A stretch of DNA of 64,000 bases, from contig OY848930.1 in assembly GCA_963693285.1 (NCBI GenBank), positions 1,116,001 through 1,180,000 on the forward strand. Reading direction: 5' to 3'. This document shows, in pieces, positions 53,726-64,000 of this stretch; within the stretch, counting starts at the first letter, position 1; each line of letters begins with the position of its first letter. A model generated the notes under the pieces. It made no database searches and had not been told where the DNA came from. It worked only from the letters and a program-made list of their open reading frames with translations. Position numbers and translations under genes: made by a program. The DNA comes from Xestospongia muta (taxonomy: Eukaryota > Porifera > Demospongiae > Haplosclerida > Petrosiidae).

Positions 53726-56356
53726 AGTGTAGTATTATATTCTGTTTTGTAGATATTCCACTAGTAATAAATTCTGACACTGACAGTAGTAGCAGTACAT
53801 CCTCAGTTTCCCACTCAACTAAAAATAATACTAACTTTATTGGGACACCTACGAGGTCCAGCCAACACCCTAATCCTCTATTTAATTTAAATCCTTCTTT
53901 GACTACATCCAATGAGTCGTCTAAGACACAAGGTATCCTATATTATGAACTATCCACTTATAGAATTAATTTTCACTATAGATGAGTCTCCTGTTAGTAG
54001 TTCAACTCCTGGTAATAAATATGTAGGTCAGGTTGTGCATGAAACTAAGTGTCACAGCAATGCACCATCTGAGGAGACAGCTATACCAGATAAATCAAAT
54101 ATTACTAGTCAGCCTAGTTCCTCTCAAACAACTGGATCAATCTTAACACCAGAACTGTCTATTTTTATAAGTGATGATCAAACAATGGAAGGTAACATAA
54201 ATGTATATATTAATTTGTTTTTAGTTAACATGATAGATAGTGCACAGGCTATAAGTTCTGTGCGTGACAGATTGACTAGACCACCAACTAATAATACGAC
54301 TGCCTTTGTGAAGACGTCTAGTACATCAAATGTATATTCTCATTCACAATCTACTCTAACTCCTTCCTTGACTGCACCCAGTGAAGAGTCACAACAGACA
54401 CAAGGTACTCTTCATTATTAGTCAAAGGTTTATTTTTATTTACTATTAATTTTATTTCCATAGATAAGCCTCCTGGTGGTACAAGTAGTTCACCTCCTGA
54501 TAACATGTATGTTGGTCAAGTTATCTATGAAAGCAAGCATCATAACAGGTGGCTAATGAAATTTATGGTAGCTAAGCATCTCAATGGTCTACAAGAGGTG
54601 ATAATAATAATGCTACATTAGTAATTGAATAATTATGAGTGCCTGTATTGCAGTTTTTAAAGACTTCTCTTCCACCTAATGTTGAGAAAGATGTTGACAT
54701 TAGTTTCACATTTAAAGATAGTGATGGTTTTATTGAATTGGTTCTGGATGGAGAAGAGAACTGTTCTTTTACTGGATGGAGTATTTATCCTCATTCAACT
54801 CCTATACAAGTAAGTTTATACAATTTTTCTACATACTCTTAATAGTATTATTATAGATACATAAAAAGAAGGTGGACATGTATGGTGCTCAAGTACCTCC
54901 ATCTTTCCCTTCATTGCTTATCACTGTATCTGCAAAGCATGGTCCAAATACTTTTGAAGAGATAAACCATAGTATTTCCTTTAAAGGAATAGAACCAGAC
55001 AACATGAAGATATATATTATAAGATCACTAAGTAGTAATGTCACTGGTAAGTTTTTTTGATAGTAAAAAGTAAGAGGAGCTAGTATATTATTATACTGAT
55101 AATATTTTGTTATTTTAGGTGATATAATGTTACCTACTGGTAATCCAGGACCGATTTTAGGTAAGTAATTAAATATAGGTTAAAATCTAAAGAACCATTG
55201 CTATGAAACCTGAGTGCACATGATGTGAGGTTATTTATTATGCTAAATTATATAGTTCTTAGGACTCTAACTAATTTAGAATATAAATAGGGATACATAG
55301 ATATGGAAGGTTGCCTTGCACTATAAAAAGCCAAATTTATTGATAAATGTGGCTTTGATCTCTTAATCTGTCCAGAATAAAAACAAACCTTGTATTTATA
55401 GCATTTTCTGTATACCTATGGGCTTCTAACTTAGTCAGTTACTTTCATACTACTCTAGACACCTTATGTCCATCTTTTAGCTCTTTTGATTGTTTAAACT
55501 TTTTCTTCTAGCATCTTTGCTTTCTTCAAACTTCTTGCATTGGTAAGCATTGAGTAGTGTTAACACGACTGAACACTTGCTCTTCCATTCCTGTGATTTC
55601 AGGTTCCAGTAAAGCAATTATTGCATTCCTAAGTGTGACTGAGCACATCTATATGAATATATATATATATATATATATAAATATTTATATTGAAACCATG
55701 CATGCATAAATTTACATATAACTAAGGTAAGATTTTTCTGCAGTGTTCAGATTACTTGCTTTGCATTAAAGCACTTTGTATAAACAAATTTATAGTAATG
55801 CATAACAAATAAGTAAGCCCAGTGAGTAACTAAGAAATATAGTTACCAGCATTTGACCGCATCTAAATTATGTATACTCTAAATACAAATGAGGATTACA
55901 TGTCAACCTCCTAACTTCTTGGTGGTCATAACCATTCCTCAAACTCTAAGAAGAATTAATACATACAACTGACTTAGACTATTGATAACATTATCACTTA
56001 GACTATTGATAACATTATTAATCTGTTTTCAACCTACAGGTCTCTCCTCTTCTAAGGAAATCTTTAGAACACATTATAGTGATTTATGTGACCTAATGTG
56101 CACATCCAGTAATAGACTATGTGTTGCATCAAAACTTTATAGTGCTCGTCTTATAACAACAGAGTGCCATGATAGAGCTGTGGATGATAGTTCAAAGAGT
56201 GATGTGGAGAAAGGCACATCTCTTATGAGAGGTCTTACGTCCTCTATCAATAACCAGCCCCGGTTATTAACAAAACTAATCGATATATTAAAAAAATTAG
56301 ATGCTTTTGTATCAGTTGCTGAGAGAATGCAACATGACCTTTCATATACACAGTAA
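51045..56356 (+). CDS. Coiled coil, two Death domains, ZU5, UPA-like, CARD-like (5' end not identified; may be gene A isoform)
   Basis: Exons: 51045-51173, 51547-51621, 51669-51803 (coiled coil); 51885-52121 and 52372-52608 (two similar Death domains, each DWEQLGISLGV ... LQDLEKGLVSIG); linkers 52235-52297 and 52785-52871; 52942-53691 (ZU5: FSWDEYGVRIDVPKGTL, GGHFQLPEDSELISIVYAIS, IQHCACL); 53753-53932, 53982-54191, 54225-54404 (Ser/Thr-rich); 54464-54597, 54654-54809, 54857-55046 (UPA-like); 55119-55160; 56040-56356 (helical CARD-like end with HYSDLCDLM, LYSARLI, ILKKLDAF). Nearly all exons are phase 1-1. No own start exon was found. Splicing gene A exon 3 (ends 45443) to 51045 is in frame and gives 1234 aa. 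ZU5-UPA-Death combinations occur in UNC5, PIDD and ankyrins (family knowledge). Signalling scaffold is inferred. Confidence 0.8.
53035..53082 (+). other. Possible 48-nt optional intron inside the ZU5 exon
   Basis: AATG|GTACTG at the left and TTATTATTTCAG|AT at the right delimit 48 nt, a multiple of three without stops. Spliced or retained, the frame stays open. A 54-nt intron exists in gene B, so the size is credible here. Confidence 0.45.
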
Positions 56357-57532
56357 TTACACTATTATTATATTTACTACATAATAATGCTGTTGTGTTT
56401 TCTGTTTCAAATATAAGACAATTAATTATATTGATCTGACATCAAATGAAATAGGTGGTGCTAGCTGATCAATGTACAATATAGTTTACTGCTTGATCTA
56501 CTTACCTTGAGAAATTACCATAGACAGACAAGGTATAAACTCTTTTACTAGCTATTACATATATAAGAAAGCTTAAATCTTCACTTTTTTGAGTAAAATT
56601 ATGACAAGAATAAACCAAGTTTATGATAAGTGTGCACTCCCTCAAAAATAACAATAACTTTGTACTTTCAGTGATAATGATACACATGAACGTATAGAAT
56701 GATGTTTCACAATATTAATTTGTATTTACTTTTATAGTGCTATATGTATCTTGATATACTAGTTTGGGTTGTATGAAGTACATTATCACACTAAAGATTA
56801 ATATATTATCTTCAGTGAGGGTAATTTTGACCAAATAAGGTAATCACTTATTACTTGCTATGCATGCAAGACACAGAAATAGGACAATAAGTGATAAATC
56901 AATAGCATATGATACCCAAATAAATATTCACATCTTCATCTCTTTCTTTCTTTCTCTCCTTTTCTAGACATTAGCACTGCCACAATTTCCACAATTCCTG
57001 GTGAGCTATATGTCAATATACACAGAAAGTGTCTGATACTTAAAGCCATATTACCATGATTACTTCTATTTAAAACATTAGTGTTTGCTGTAAGCTAAAT
57101 AAATTGTCAACATTAACCAAGTTGACGTCTGTAATCTGGTTAAAATTTATTTATTCAACTTTTATTTCTTTGTTTTTTTACTTCATTACATGTACAGTAG
57201 AATGTCATCCTAATTGTTTGACATCCATCTATCTATCAACCTATTCTTATTTCCAAGTTACCACATCAGTCAATGAGAGTCATGTGATAAAGGTCTATTA
57301 ACTTAGTAATTATCTATTTTTAACTTTGTTACATGCAGCTATGACATTCTAAGACCACACCTTCCATAAATATATTATACTATTTCAATAACACCCTCTA
57401 GTGTAATTCTAAAAATAGACAATTAACCTAATATTAATAAATTCACTGAGTGACGTCAAGAGTTGCTATGGAAACTGTTAAGAATAAGTGAATAGGACCT
57501 TGTTGGCTACTCTGTCTGTTATAATATTTATT
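56357..57532. other. Gap before gene B
   Basis: Mostly featureless. A 33-nt exon-like segment (56968-57000; TTTTCTAG before, GTGAGC after, phase 1-1, open) could be an optional exon of the neighbouring cluster genes. The gene B promoter region with a composite CRE/X-box site is at 57451-57475. Confidence 0.5.
57451..57475 (+). promoter_or_regulatory. CRE plus X-box composite site upstream of gene B
   Basis: A perfect CRE TGACGTCA (57451-57458), 3 nt, then GTTGCTATGGAAAC (57462-57475), an RFX/X-box-like word. It lies about 58 bp upstream of the gene B start codon. Read on the minus strand the order is X-box then CRE, the arrangement of X1 and X2 boxes in MHC class II promoters. Function is inference. 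Confidence 0.55.
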
Positions 57533-59935
57533 ATGTCTGACAACCCAATGAAATGCAGAGCTGGTCCAACAGAAGATATTCCTACTTTTTCTGATCCACC
57601 AACAGTAACAGACTTATCGGAGTTGCTGATGTCTTTAATGAATTGGCAACAATTTGGTATTCACTTACCAGGAATTGGTGATGCTACAATACAGAAAATT
57701 GAAAGAGATAAACCAGAAAACATAGAACTACAGAAGACCACCCTTTATTCAGTGTGGCTTCAAGATGACCCTTTACCGTCATGGGAGAAAGTGATTACTG
57801 CTCTAAAAATGGCAAATGAAAATGAATTGGCTTTAATAATTGGAGAAGTGACTGGAATATCAGTGCTATTACCTGAAGGTAAAAATAATTCATAGGTACG
57901 CATTGTGTGTATATATATATATATCTTTGCAGCCCTGGCTTTAAAGATAACTGACAAGTCACAATTGCAAGACGAACAAGCAAAAGATAAATTGCTGAGT
58001 CTAGTTGTAACCTTTATTGACTTGAAGGGTGAAGTTCAGAAAGAAGTTGAAGCTAAACTCCAACAGGGAACAACAACTCTTTCAAGCATTGTACATCATT
58101 TACAGACATTAGTTGACGATGACCTTACACAAGTTAAAAGTGTTGACGAGTTATTTCAGAAGATTAATCCATGTTATGATTTCTTAGATTGCCAAATCAT
58201 TGTAACCTTGTCTGAGCATTGTACTACACCTGATATCTCACAGCGAGTAAAAAAACATTCTGAAGCAGCAATGAAGTTCCGAGAGTCTGAACCAGTCGAA
58301 GTACTAAGAAAAGGTCTAAAAGAATTTTATATCCCTTATATACACGACAGTAGCACCACAAATGTACCTAACGTTATCATTAATCTAAACCATGCTTGGG
58401 ATAGAGTTACTATAAAAGGTCTTTACACATTGCTAGAGCACTTATTTCCGTCAAATCACAAAGGATCTCTTTTAAATCTCATAACTATTAGTCTAGGATC
58501 AGTCAAAATTGAATACTTTTTGCCAAAATCTAAAGCTGATGAGGTTAAGACTAATGCTAAAAAAACAACGGAGTTCTTTTCTCTTGTTGGAGTATTTGAA
58601 TTAAAAATTAACAATGAATTCATCCTTTTGGAAAAAGAGAATGCCAACTTCACTTTTAGTTCTGCACTATTTATTGCTGCAGGGACTAACAACATAGAAG
58701 CAGTCCAGTTTCTCATTGATTTTACAAATGCCGATGTAAACTATAGCAATGATATTGGATTAACACCCCTGATGAATGCCTGTATTAATGGTTATTATGA
58801 AGATGTAAAATTATTACTAAAATATCAAGCTGATCCTAATATTCAAGCCCGAGATGGAATGACAGCCCTTTTTATAGCAAGCCAAATTGGTGACCATGAA
58901 ATGGTTGAATTGCTACTTAAACAACAAGCTGACCCTAATATTCAAGCACAACACTTTCATGGACTAACAGCTTTGTACATTGCCAGTCAAAATGGTCATC
59001 ACCGAATAGTAGAATTACTACTCAAGGAAAAAGCCAATCCTAACATTCAGGCACAAGATGGAGCAACAGCTCTTTTCATAGCCTGTCAAAATGGCCACTT
59101 CAAAGTTGTGGAACTGCTACTCAAACGGCAACGTGCCAATCATAATATTCGAAAAAATGATGGAACAACAGTTTTATATATAGCCAGTCAATTTGGTCAT
59201 CATCAAGTAGTGGAACTTCTACTTAATCGCCAGGCAGTTCCAGATATTCAAATGGCAAATGGGTCAACAGCACTGTTCATAGCTAGTCAAAAGGGCCATT
59301 ATAAAGTTGTGGAGCAACTGCTCAAAAAAAAAGCAAATCCTGACACTCAAACACGCAGCGGAGCTACTGCATTATACATTGCAAGTGAACATGGTTATCA
59401 TCAGGTGGTGGAATTGCTACTAAAGGGAAAAGCAGATCCTAATATCAAAACACAAGAAGGATCAACTGCCCTGTATATAGCAAGTCAAAATGGTCATCAC
59501 CTAGTAGTGGAATTGCTACTCAAATATCAAGTAAACAATATTCCAGAAGAAGATGGTGGGAGATCTTTGTTTTTAGCTTGTCGAATGAGCTATGACAATA
59601 TTGTGAAACAGTTACTGAGAAAGCAAGTCAATCCTAATTTTAAAGGAAGTAATGGTATGACGGCTCTAATGGAAGCGAGTTTAAATGGTAATTCTAACAT
59701 TGTTAAGATTTTACTGGAAGAAAACGCTGATGTTAATATTCAAGGGACTCATGGACAAACAGCCTTGATGTTAGCTAGTATAGAAGGTCATTATGAAATT
59801 GTTGAACTCTTACTTAAAGAAAATGCTAACGTTAATCTGTGTGCAGAAGATGGATCAACTGCTCTTTCATTAGCAGAGAATTTTGATAATAGTCATATTG
59901 TTGAGTTGCTTCTCACTTCACATTTTACACAATAA
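57533..59935 (+). CDS. Gene B: Death domain, conserved module, about 13 ankyrin repeats
   Basis: Exons 57533-57878 and 57933-59935, with a 54-nt intron; 782 aa. The start is MSDNPMKCRAG, matching the paralogous start of gene C (MSDNPTNL). Death domain at about residues 24-110 (LMSLMNWQQFGIHLPGIG, SWEKVITALK). Then comes the same module of about 240 aa as in genes A and C (CYDFLDCQIIVTLSE, CTTPDISQRV, NVPNVIINLNHAWDRV, GSVKIEYFLPKSKADEV). About 13 ankyrin repeats follow, more diverged from each other than in gene A. There is no 2A or hydrophobic leader, so it is predicted cytoplasmic. The single intron is phase 1, at the junction of Death domain and module, the same place as in A and C. Confidence 0.9.
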
Positions 59936-60080
59936 GTACATCCCACTTAATTCCACAACCTTTTGTAATATGTGTTTTTTGTCCTTAATTTTTTTGTAAT
60001 AGGAAATGAATTAGTAGAGGTTAATATACTATGTTGTGTATACACAGGTAACATTAGATGTAAAAACATATCAAAAACAA

Positions 60081-60145
60081 TGATGTCAGACAGTTGCTAT
60101 AGAAACTGGTTAGCCTTTATGATGTCAGACAGTTGCTATAGAAAC
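60081..60145 (+). promoter_or_regulatory. Two CRE-like plus X-box-like composite sites
   Basis: TGATGTCA (60081 and 60120), 4 nt, then GTTGCTATAGAAAC (60093-60106 and 60132-60145); a 39-bp tandem duplication about 170-240 bp upstream of the gene C start codon. It resembles the single site upstream of gene B and the one at 42608. Confidence 0.5.
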
Positions 60146-60197
60146 TGGGTTGGCTTTCTCACACATATCGACCTAGACTGACTCACCAGTTTATAAT

Positions 60198-60247
60198 CTA
60201 GCTTCGTACACCTAAGTTTTCGCCGAACGCGATAGGGTTCAAGGCTA
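60198..60247. repeat. Degenerate copy of the 819-874 palindromic element
   Basis: CTAGCTTCGTACACCTAAG, a TTTTCGCCGAAC centre and TTCAAGGCTA at the end correspond to the element at 819-874, with the arms partly decayed. Confidence 0.55.
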
Positions 60248-60317
60248 TAAATTATCAAGTTGGTATCGGAAGATGCAATTTTTCATCAAGTAGTCTCTAT
60301 ACTAATATAATTTCAAC

Positions 60318-63300
60318 ATGTCTGACAATCCAACAAATTTGAAGGATGGTACTGGTCCAATAGAAGGGACTCCAGCTTTTTCTGCTCGACCAACAGTAGC
60401 AGACTTAACAGTGTTAATGGGGCCTTTAGTGAATTGGCAACTATTTGGAACTCACTTACCAGGAATTACTCATACAGCAATCAAGATAATTGAGAGAGAT
60501 AGGCCACTTAACACTGAGTTGCAAAAGTGGGATCTATTCTCAGAATGGCTTCAAGTAGATCCACATCCATCATGGGAGAAAGTGATTGTCGGATTAATCA
60601 AGGCCAAAGAGTCTGCTCTAGCTTCAATTGTAGGAGATGTCACATGTACAGCAGTACCAGAATTACCATCTACACCAGTAGAAAGTCATGGTAAGTCAAT
60701 ATTACTTCCATGACAAATGGTGCAGTTATATTGTTCTATTTCTTAAGTTTGTAGGAATCAAGAGCAAGGAATTTCAGTACCATCAACTCATGAATGTAAG
60801 CTTTAATCATAAAATATTAATTAAAGACTATATATGTGTATTATTTTACCTGTTAGCTTCGTTATCCAAGAGTCAAAGGACCTCAAAAGTATTGGAGATG
60901 TCAGAAGCTGAAGAAAAGGAAGCAAAAGAAAAGTTATTAAACCTCTTTGAAAAGTTTGGTGACTTGTTGTTCGATATCAAGAAAATAGTTGGTGAGAAAG
61001 TGCAAAGCAATGACAAAATCATTTCAGACATAACATGCTATTTGCAGACCTTTGTTAAAGATGTCGATCTTGCCAAAGTCCAAGATGTCAACGACTTGTT
61101 TATAAAAATCGATCCGTATTATGATTTCTTAGACTGTCAAATCATTGTTATGTTGTCTAAGCGATACACTACACCTGATATCTCACAGGAAATAAAACAT
61201 CATTCCAAAGAAGCTATGGAATTTCGTGAGTCAAAACCAGTCAAAGTACTCAGAGAAGGTCTGAGAGATTTTTATATCCCTTATATACATGACAGTGGCA
61301 CCACAAATGTACCTAATGTTATTATTAAACTAAACCATGCTTGGGATAGAGTTGCTACAGAAGGTCTTTACACATTGCTACAGCACTTACTTCCATCAAA
61401 TCACAAAGAGTCTCTTTTGAAGCTTATAACAATTAGTCCAGGATCTGTCAAAATCGAATACTTCTTACCAAAATCTAAGGCTGATGAGGTCAAGACTAAT
61501 GTGAAAAGAAAAGTAAAATTCTTTTTGCTTGTTGGTGTATTTCAATTAACAATCAACAACGATCACATACTATTAGAATACGAGAACATTTATTACGATT
61601 TCAACATTGCATTACATTATTCTGCTGAGTGCGGTAATGTTGAAGCAGTTGAATTTCTTCTTGTGGTAGCAACTGATGTAAACACTTGCAATGAAAGTGG
61701 AGCAACTGCACTGATGAAAGCCAGTGAATGTGGTCATTACCAAGTAGTGGAACTTTTACTTGAAAAAAAAGCTGACCCCAATATTGTGACCCGCAATCGA
61801 ATATCAGCATTATATATAGCTACTCAAAATGGCCATCACGAAGTGGTAGAACTGCTACTAAAAAACACGCTGATCCGAATATTCAAAAGGAAAATGGATA
61901 TACAGCTCTGATGATAGCCAGTCAAGAAGGAGACTATCGTATAGTACAATTGCTTCTTGAACAAGCCAATCCTAACATTCAAACTAAAACTGGAATAACA
62001 GCCCTTTATATAGCTAGTCAAGAGGGTCATTATCTGGTGGTGGAAGTGCTACTTAATCAAGAAGCCAATCCCGATATTCAAACACAAGATGGAACAACAC
62101 CCCTGTTTATAGCCAGTCAAAATGGTCATTATCAAGTGGTGGAACTGCTACTCAAAGAGAAAGCTAATCCTAATATTCAAAGACAAGATGGCTTAGCAGC
62201 TCTCTACATAGCCACTCAAACTGGTAATTATCAAATGGCAGAATTGCTTCTTAAAGAAAAAGCTGATCCAAATATTCAACGACATGATGGATTTGCAGCT
62301 CTGCATGAAGCAACTCGAAATGGTAATTATGAAATGATAGAACTACTGCTCCAAAAACAAGCCAATCCAAATATTAAAAACCAAAAAGGAACTACACCTC
62401 TGTTTTTAGCCAGTCAAATTGGTGATGATGAAGTTGTGGAACTACTACTCGAACAACAAGCTGATCCTAATATTCAAAATGAAACTGGAGCAACAGCGTT
62501 ATACATAGCCAGTCAAAATTGTCATTATCAAGTTGTAGAACAGCTACTCAAGAAACAAGCTGATCCTAATATTCAAATAAAAACCGGAGCAACAGCCCTG
62601 TACATAGCCAGTCAAGGTGGTCACTATCAAGTGGTGGAACTGCTACTTAAACGACATGCTGATCCTAATATTAAAGCACAAGCTCTAAAAGGTTCTACAG
62701 CCCTGATAATAGCCTGTGAACGTGGTCATGATCAAGTGGTAGAACTGTTACTTAAAGAACAAGCTGATCCTAATATTCAAATAGAAAATGGAGGCACAGC
62801 TCTTTTCATTGCAAGTGAAGTTGGTAACTATCAAGTTGCAGAAATGTTACTTGTAAAGCAAGCTAATCCTAATATTCAAATGCAAGATGGCTGGACAGCC
62901 TTGATGATGGCCAGTCAAAATGATCACTATCGTGTTGTTGATCTATTACTTCAACATCAAGCCGATCCTAATATTGAAACATTTGATGGAGAAACAGCAC
63001 TGTTCATTGCCTGTCGAATGAAAAATTTACTGGTATTAGAACTGTTACTCAAAGCAAATACCAATCCCAATACTCAAACACAAACTGGTATAACACCTCT
63101 GATTATAGCTAGCGCAAAAGGTCATCATCAAGTGGTGGAACGACTATTACAAGAACAAGTAGATCCTAACATCCAAACACACAAAGGAGTAACAGCCTTG
63201 TATATAGCCTGTGAATGTAGTTTTCATCAAGTTGTAGAATTGTTACTAAAGAAACAAGCTGATCCTAATCTTGAAACGCAGGATGGAATAACGGCCCTGT

Positions 63301-64000
63301 TCATAGCTAGTCATAATGGCGACAAAGAAATTGTGGAAATGTTACTGAAAGAGAAAGCAGAACCTAATATTCAAGTAGAAAATGGAAGGACAGCCCTGTT
63401 TATAGCCAGTCGAAATGGTTATTATAAAATTGTCGAACTTCTACTAAATGAACGAGCTAATCCTAACATTCAAGCACAAAGTGGAGCAACTGCCTTGTAT
63501 ATAGCCAGTGAAAAGGGTCATTATCAAGTAGTGGAACTGTTACTCAAAGGAAAGGCTGATCCAAACATTCCAAACCAAGAAGGTTTTACGCCTCTCTGCA
63601 TAGCCAGTTATCTTGGCCATTATCGAGTGGTAGAATTATTACTCAGAGAGCAAGTAGATTTTCCCATACAAGGTAAAGTATCACCCTTATTTCTAGCCTG
63701 TCAAAATGATCATTGTGAAGTTGTGGAATTAATACTTAAATATAAAGCCAATAATATTCAGGAACAAGATGGTGGAGCAGCCTTATTGTTAGCTAGTCAA
63801 AAGAACAATTACAGTATGATGGAACTGTTACTGAAAAATCTTACTAATCCTAACTTTAAAGGAGAAAATGGAGAGACAGCTCTGATGATAGCAAGTTTAT
63901 GTGGTAACTACAAGATCGTTGAGCTTCTACTTAAAGAAAAGGCTGATCTGAATCTTCAAAACAGACAAGGATGGACCGCACTGATGCTAGCTAGTGCCAG
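60318..64000 (+). CDS. Gene C: Death domain, conserved module, at least 24 ankyrin repeats; frameshift; runs off the window
   Basis: Exon 1 60318-60690 (MSDNPTNLKDG; Death domain with LVNWQLFGTHLPGIT and SWEKVIVGLI). An optional phase 1-1 exon lies at 60763-60795. The main exon starts at 60857, beginning with a charged stretch (SEAEEKEAKEKLLNLF), then the cluster module (YYDFLDCQIIVMLSK, YTTPDIS, NHAWDRVATEGLY) and ankyrin repeats from about 61600. The frame breaks at 61861-61865, an A5 run: before it the repeats are in one frame (stop at 61911), after it they continue without a stop in the frame one base back, up to 64000. One missing A explains it. Either a sequence error or a real mutation fits. 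The downstream repeats look intact, which favours an error or a very recent mutation. The 3' end is outside the window. Confidence 0.82.

Larger units (their letters stand above)
59936..60317. other. Gap between genes B and C
   Basis: Holds a duplicated 39-bp CRE-like/X-box-like unit (60081-60145) and a degenerate palindrome (60198-60247). No coding sequence is seen. Confidence 0.6.

Noticed and set aside
57451..57475. Claim that the composite site is a true MHC-II-type enhanceosome
   Set aside because: The arrangement is similar, but without binding data or NF-Y/CIITA evidence only the sequence resemblance is reported.

Overview
This is animal nuclear DNA, very probably from a demosponge and most likely Amphimedon queenslandica. 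The basis is AT-rich DNA, compact genes with short GT-AG introns (54 nt to about 2 kb), clear metazoan orthologues (OTUD6B, Rab22/31, a WWP/Itch HECT ligase, an SLC17A9-like transporter), and a tandem family of Death-domain/ankyrin genes of the kind expanded in sponges. The species name is inference. All gene models were spliced by hand; in each case intron phases close and the total length divides by three.

Left part (1-9052): an unrecognised 381-aa protein (965-2202), a MOSC/mARC-type molybdenum-cofactor enzyme on the minus strand (2959-4067), OTUD6B (4099-5988) starting only 31 bp from the MOSC start codon, and Rab22/31 (6090-9052). Middle (10213-19845, minus): a secreted 728-aa protein with a degenerate von Willebrand A domain, serial Ig/HYR-like modules on symmetric phase-1 exons, and a PKD-like C-terminus. 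Next come about 3.5 kb without genes, then a 20-exon C2-WW(x4)-HECT ligase (23366-36469, minus), which shares a 423-bp divergent promoter with an SLC17A9-like (vesicular nucleotide transporter family) gene (36893-42211, plus).

Right part (43784 to the end, plus strand): a cluster of putative intracellular receptor or adaptor genes. Gene A has a hydrophobic segment ending in a 2A ribosome-skipping motif, a Death domain, an unnamed conserved module of about 240 aa, and about 45 nearly identical ankyrin repeats in one 5.2-kb exon. Directly downstream lie phase-compatible exons encoding coiled coil, two Death domains, ZU5, a UPA-like region and a CARD-like helical domain. These have no start of their own and can be joined in frame to gene A's first exons, so the ankyrin exon may be an alternative last exon. 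Genes B (57533-59935) and C (60318 to beyond 64000) are tandem paralogues with Death domain, the same module and ankyrin repeats. Gene C carries a one-base frameshift in this sequence. Upstream of the cluster members is a recurring CRE-like plus RFX/X-box-like composite site.

Repeats: long (CT)n tracts often form the polypyrimidine tract at 3' splice sites. A 58-bp minisatellite family occurs in both orientations. There are two related MITEs, one with an 8-bp target duplication and another palindromic element nested inside it.
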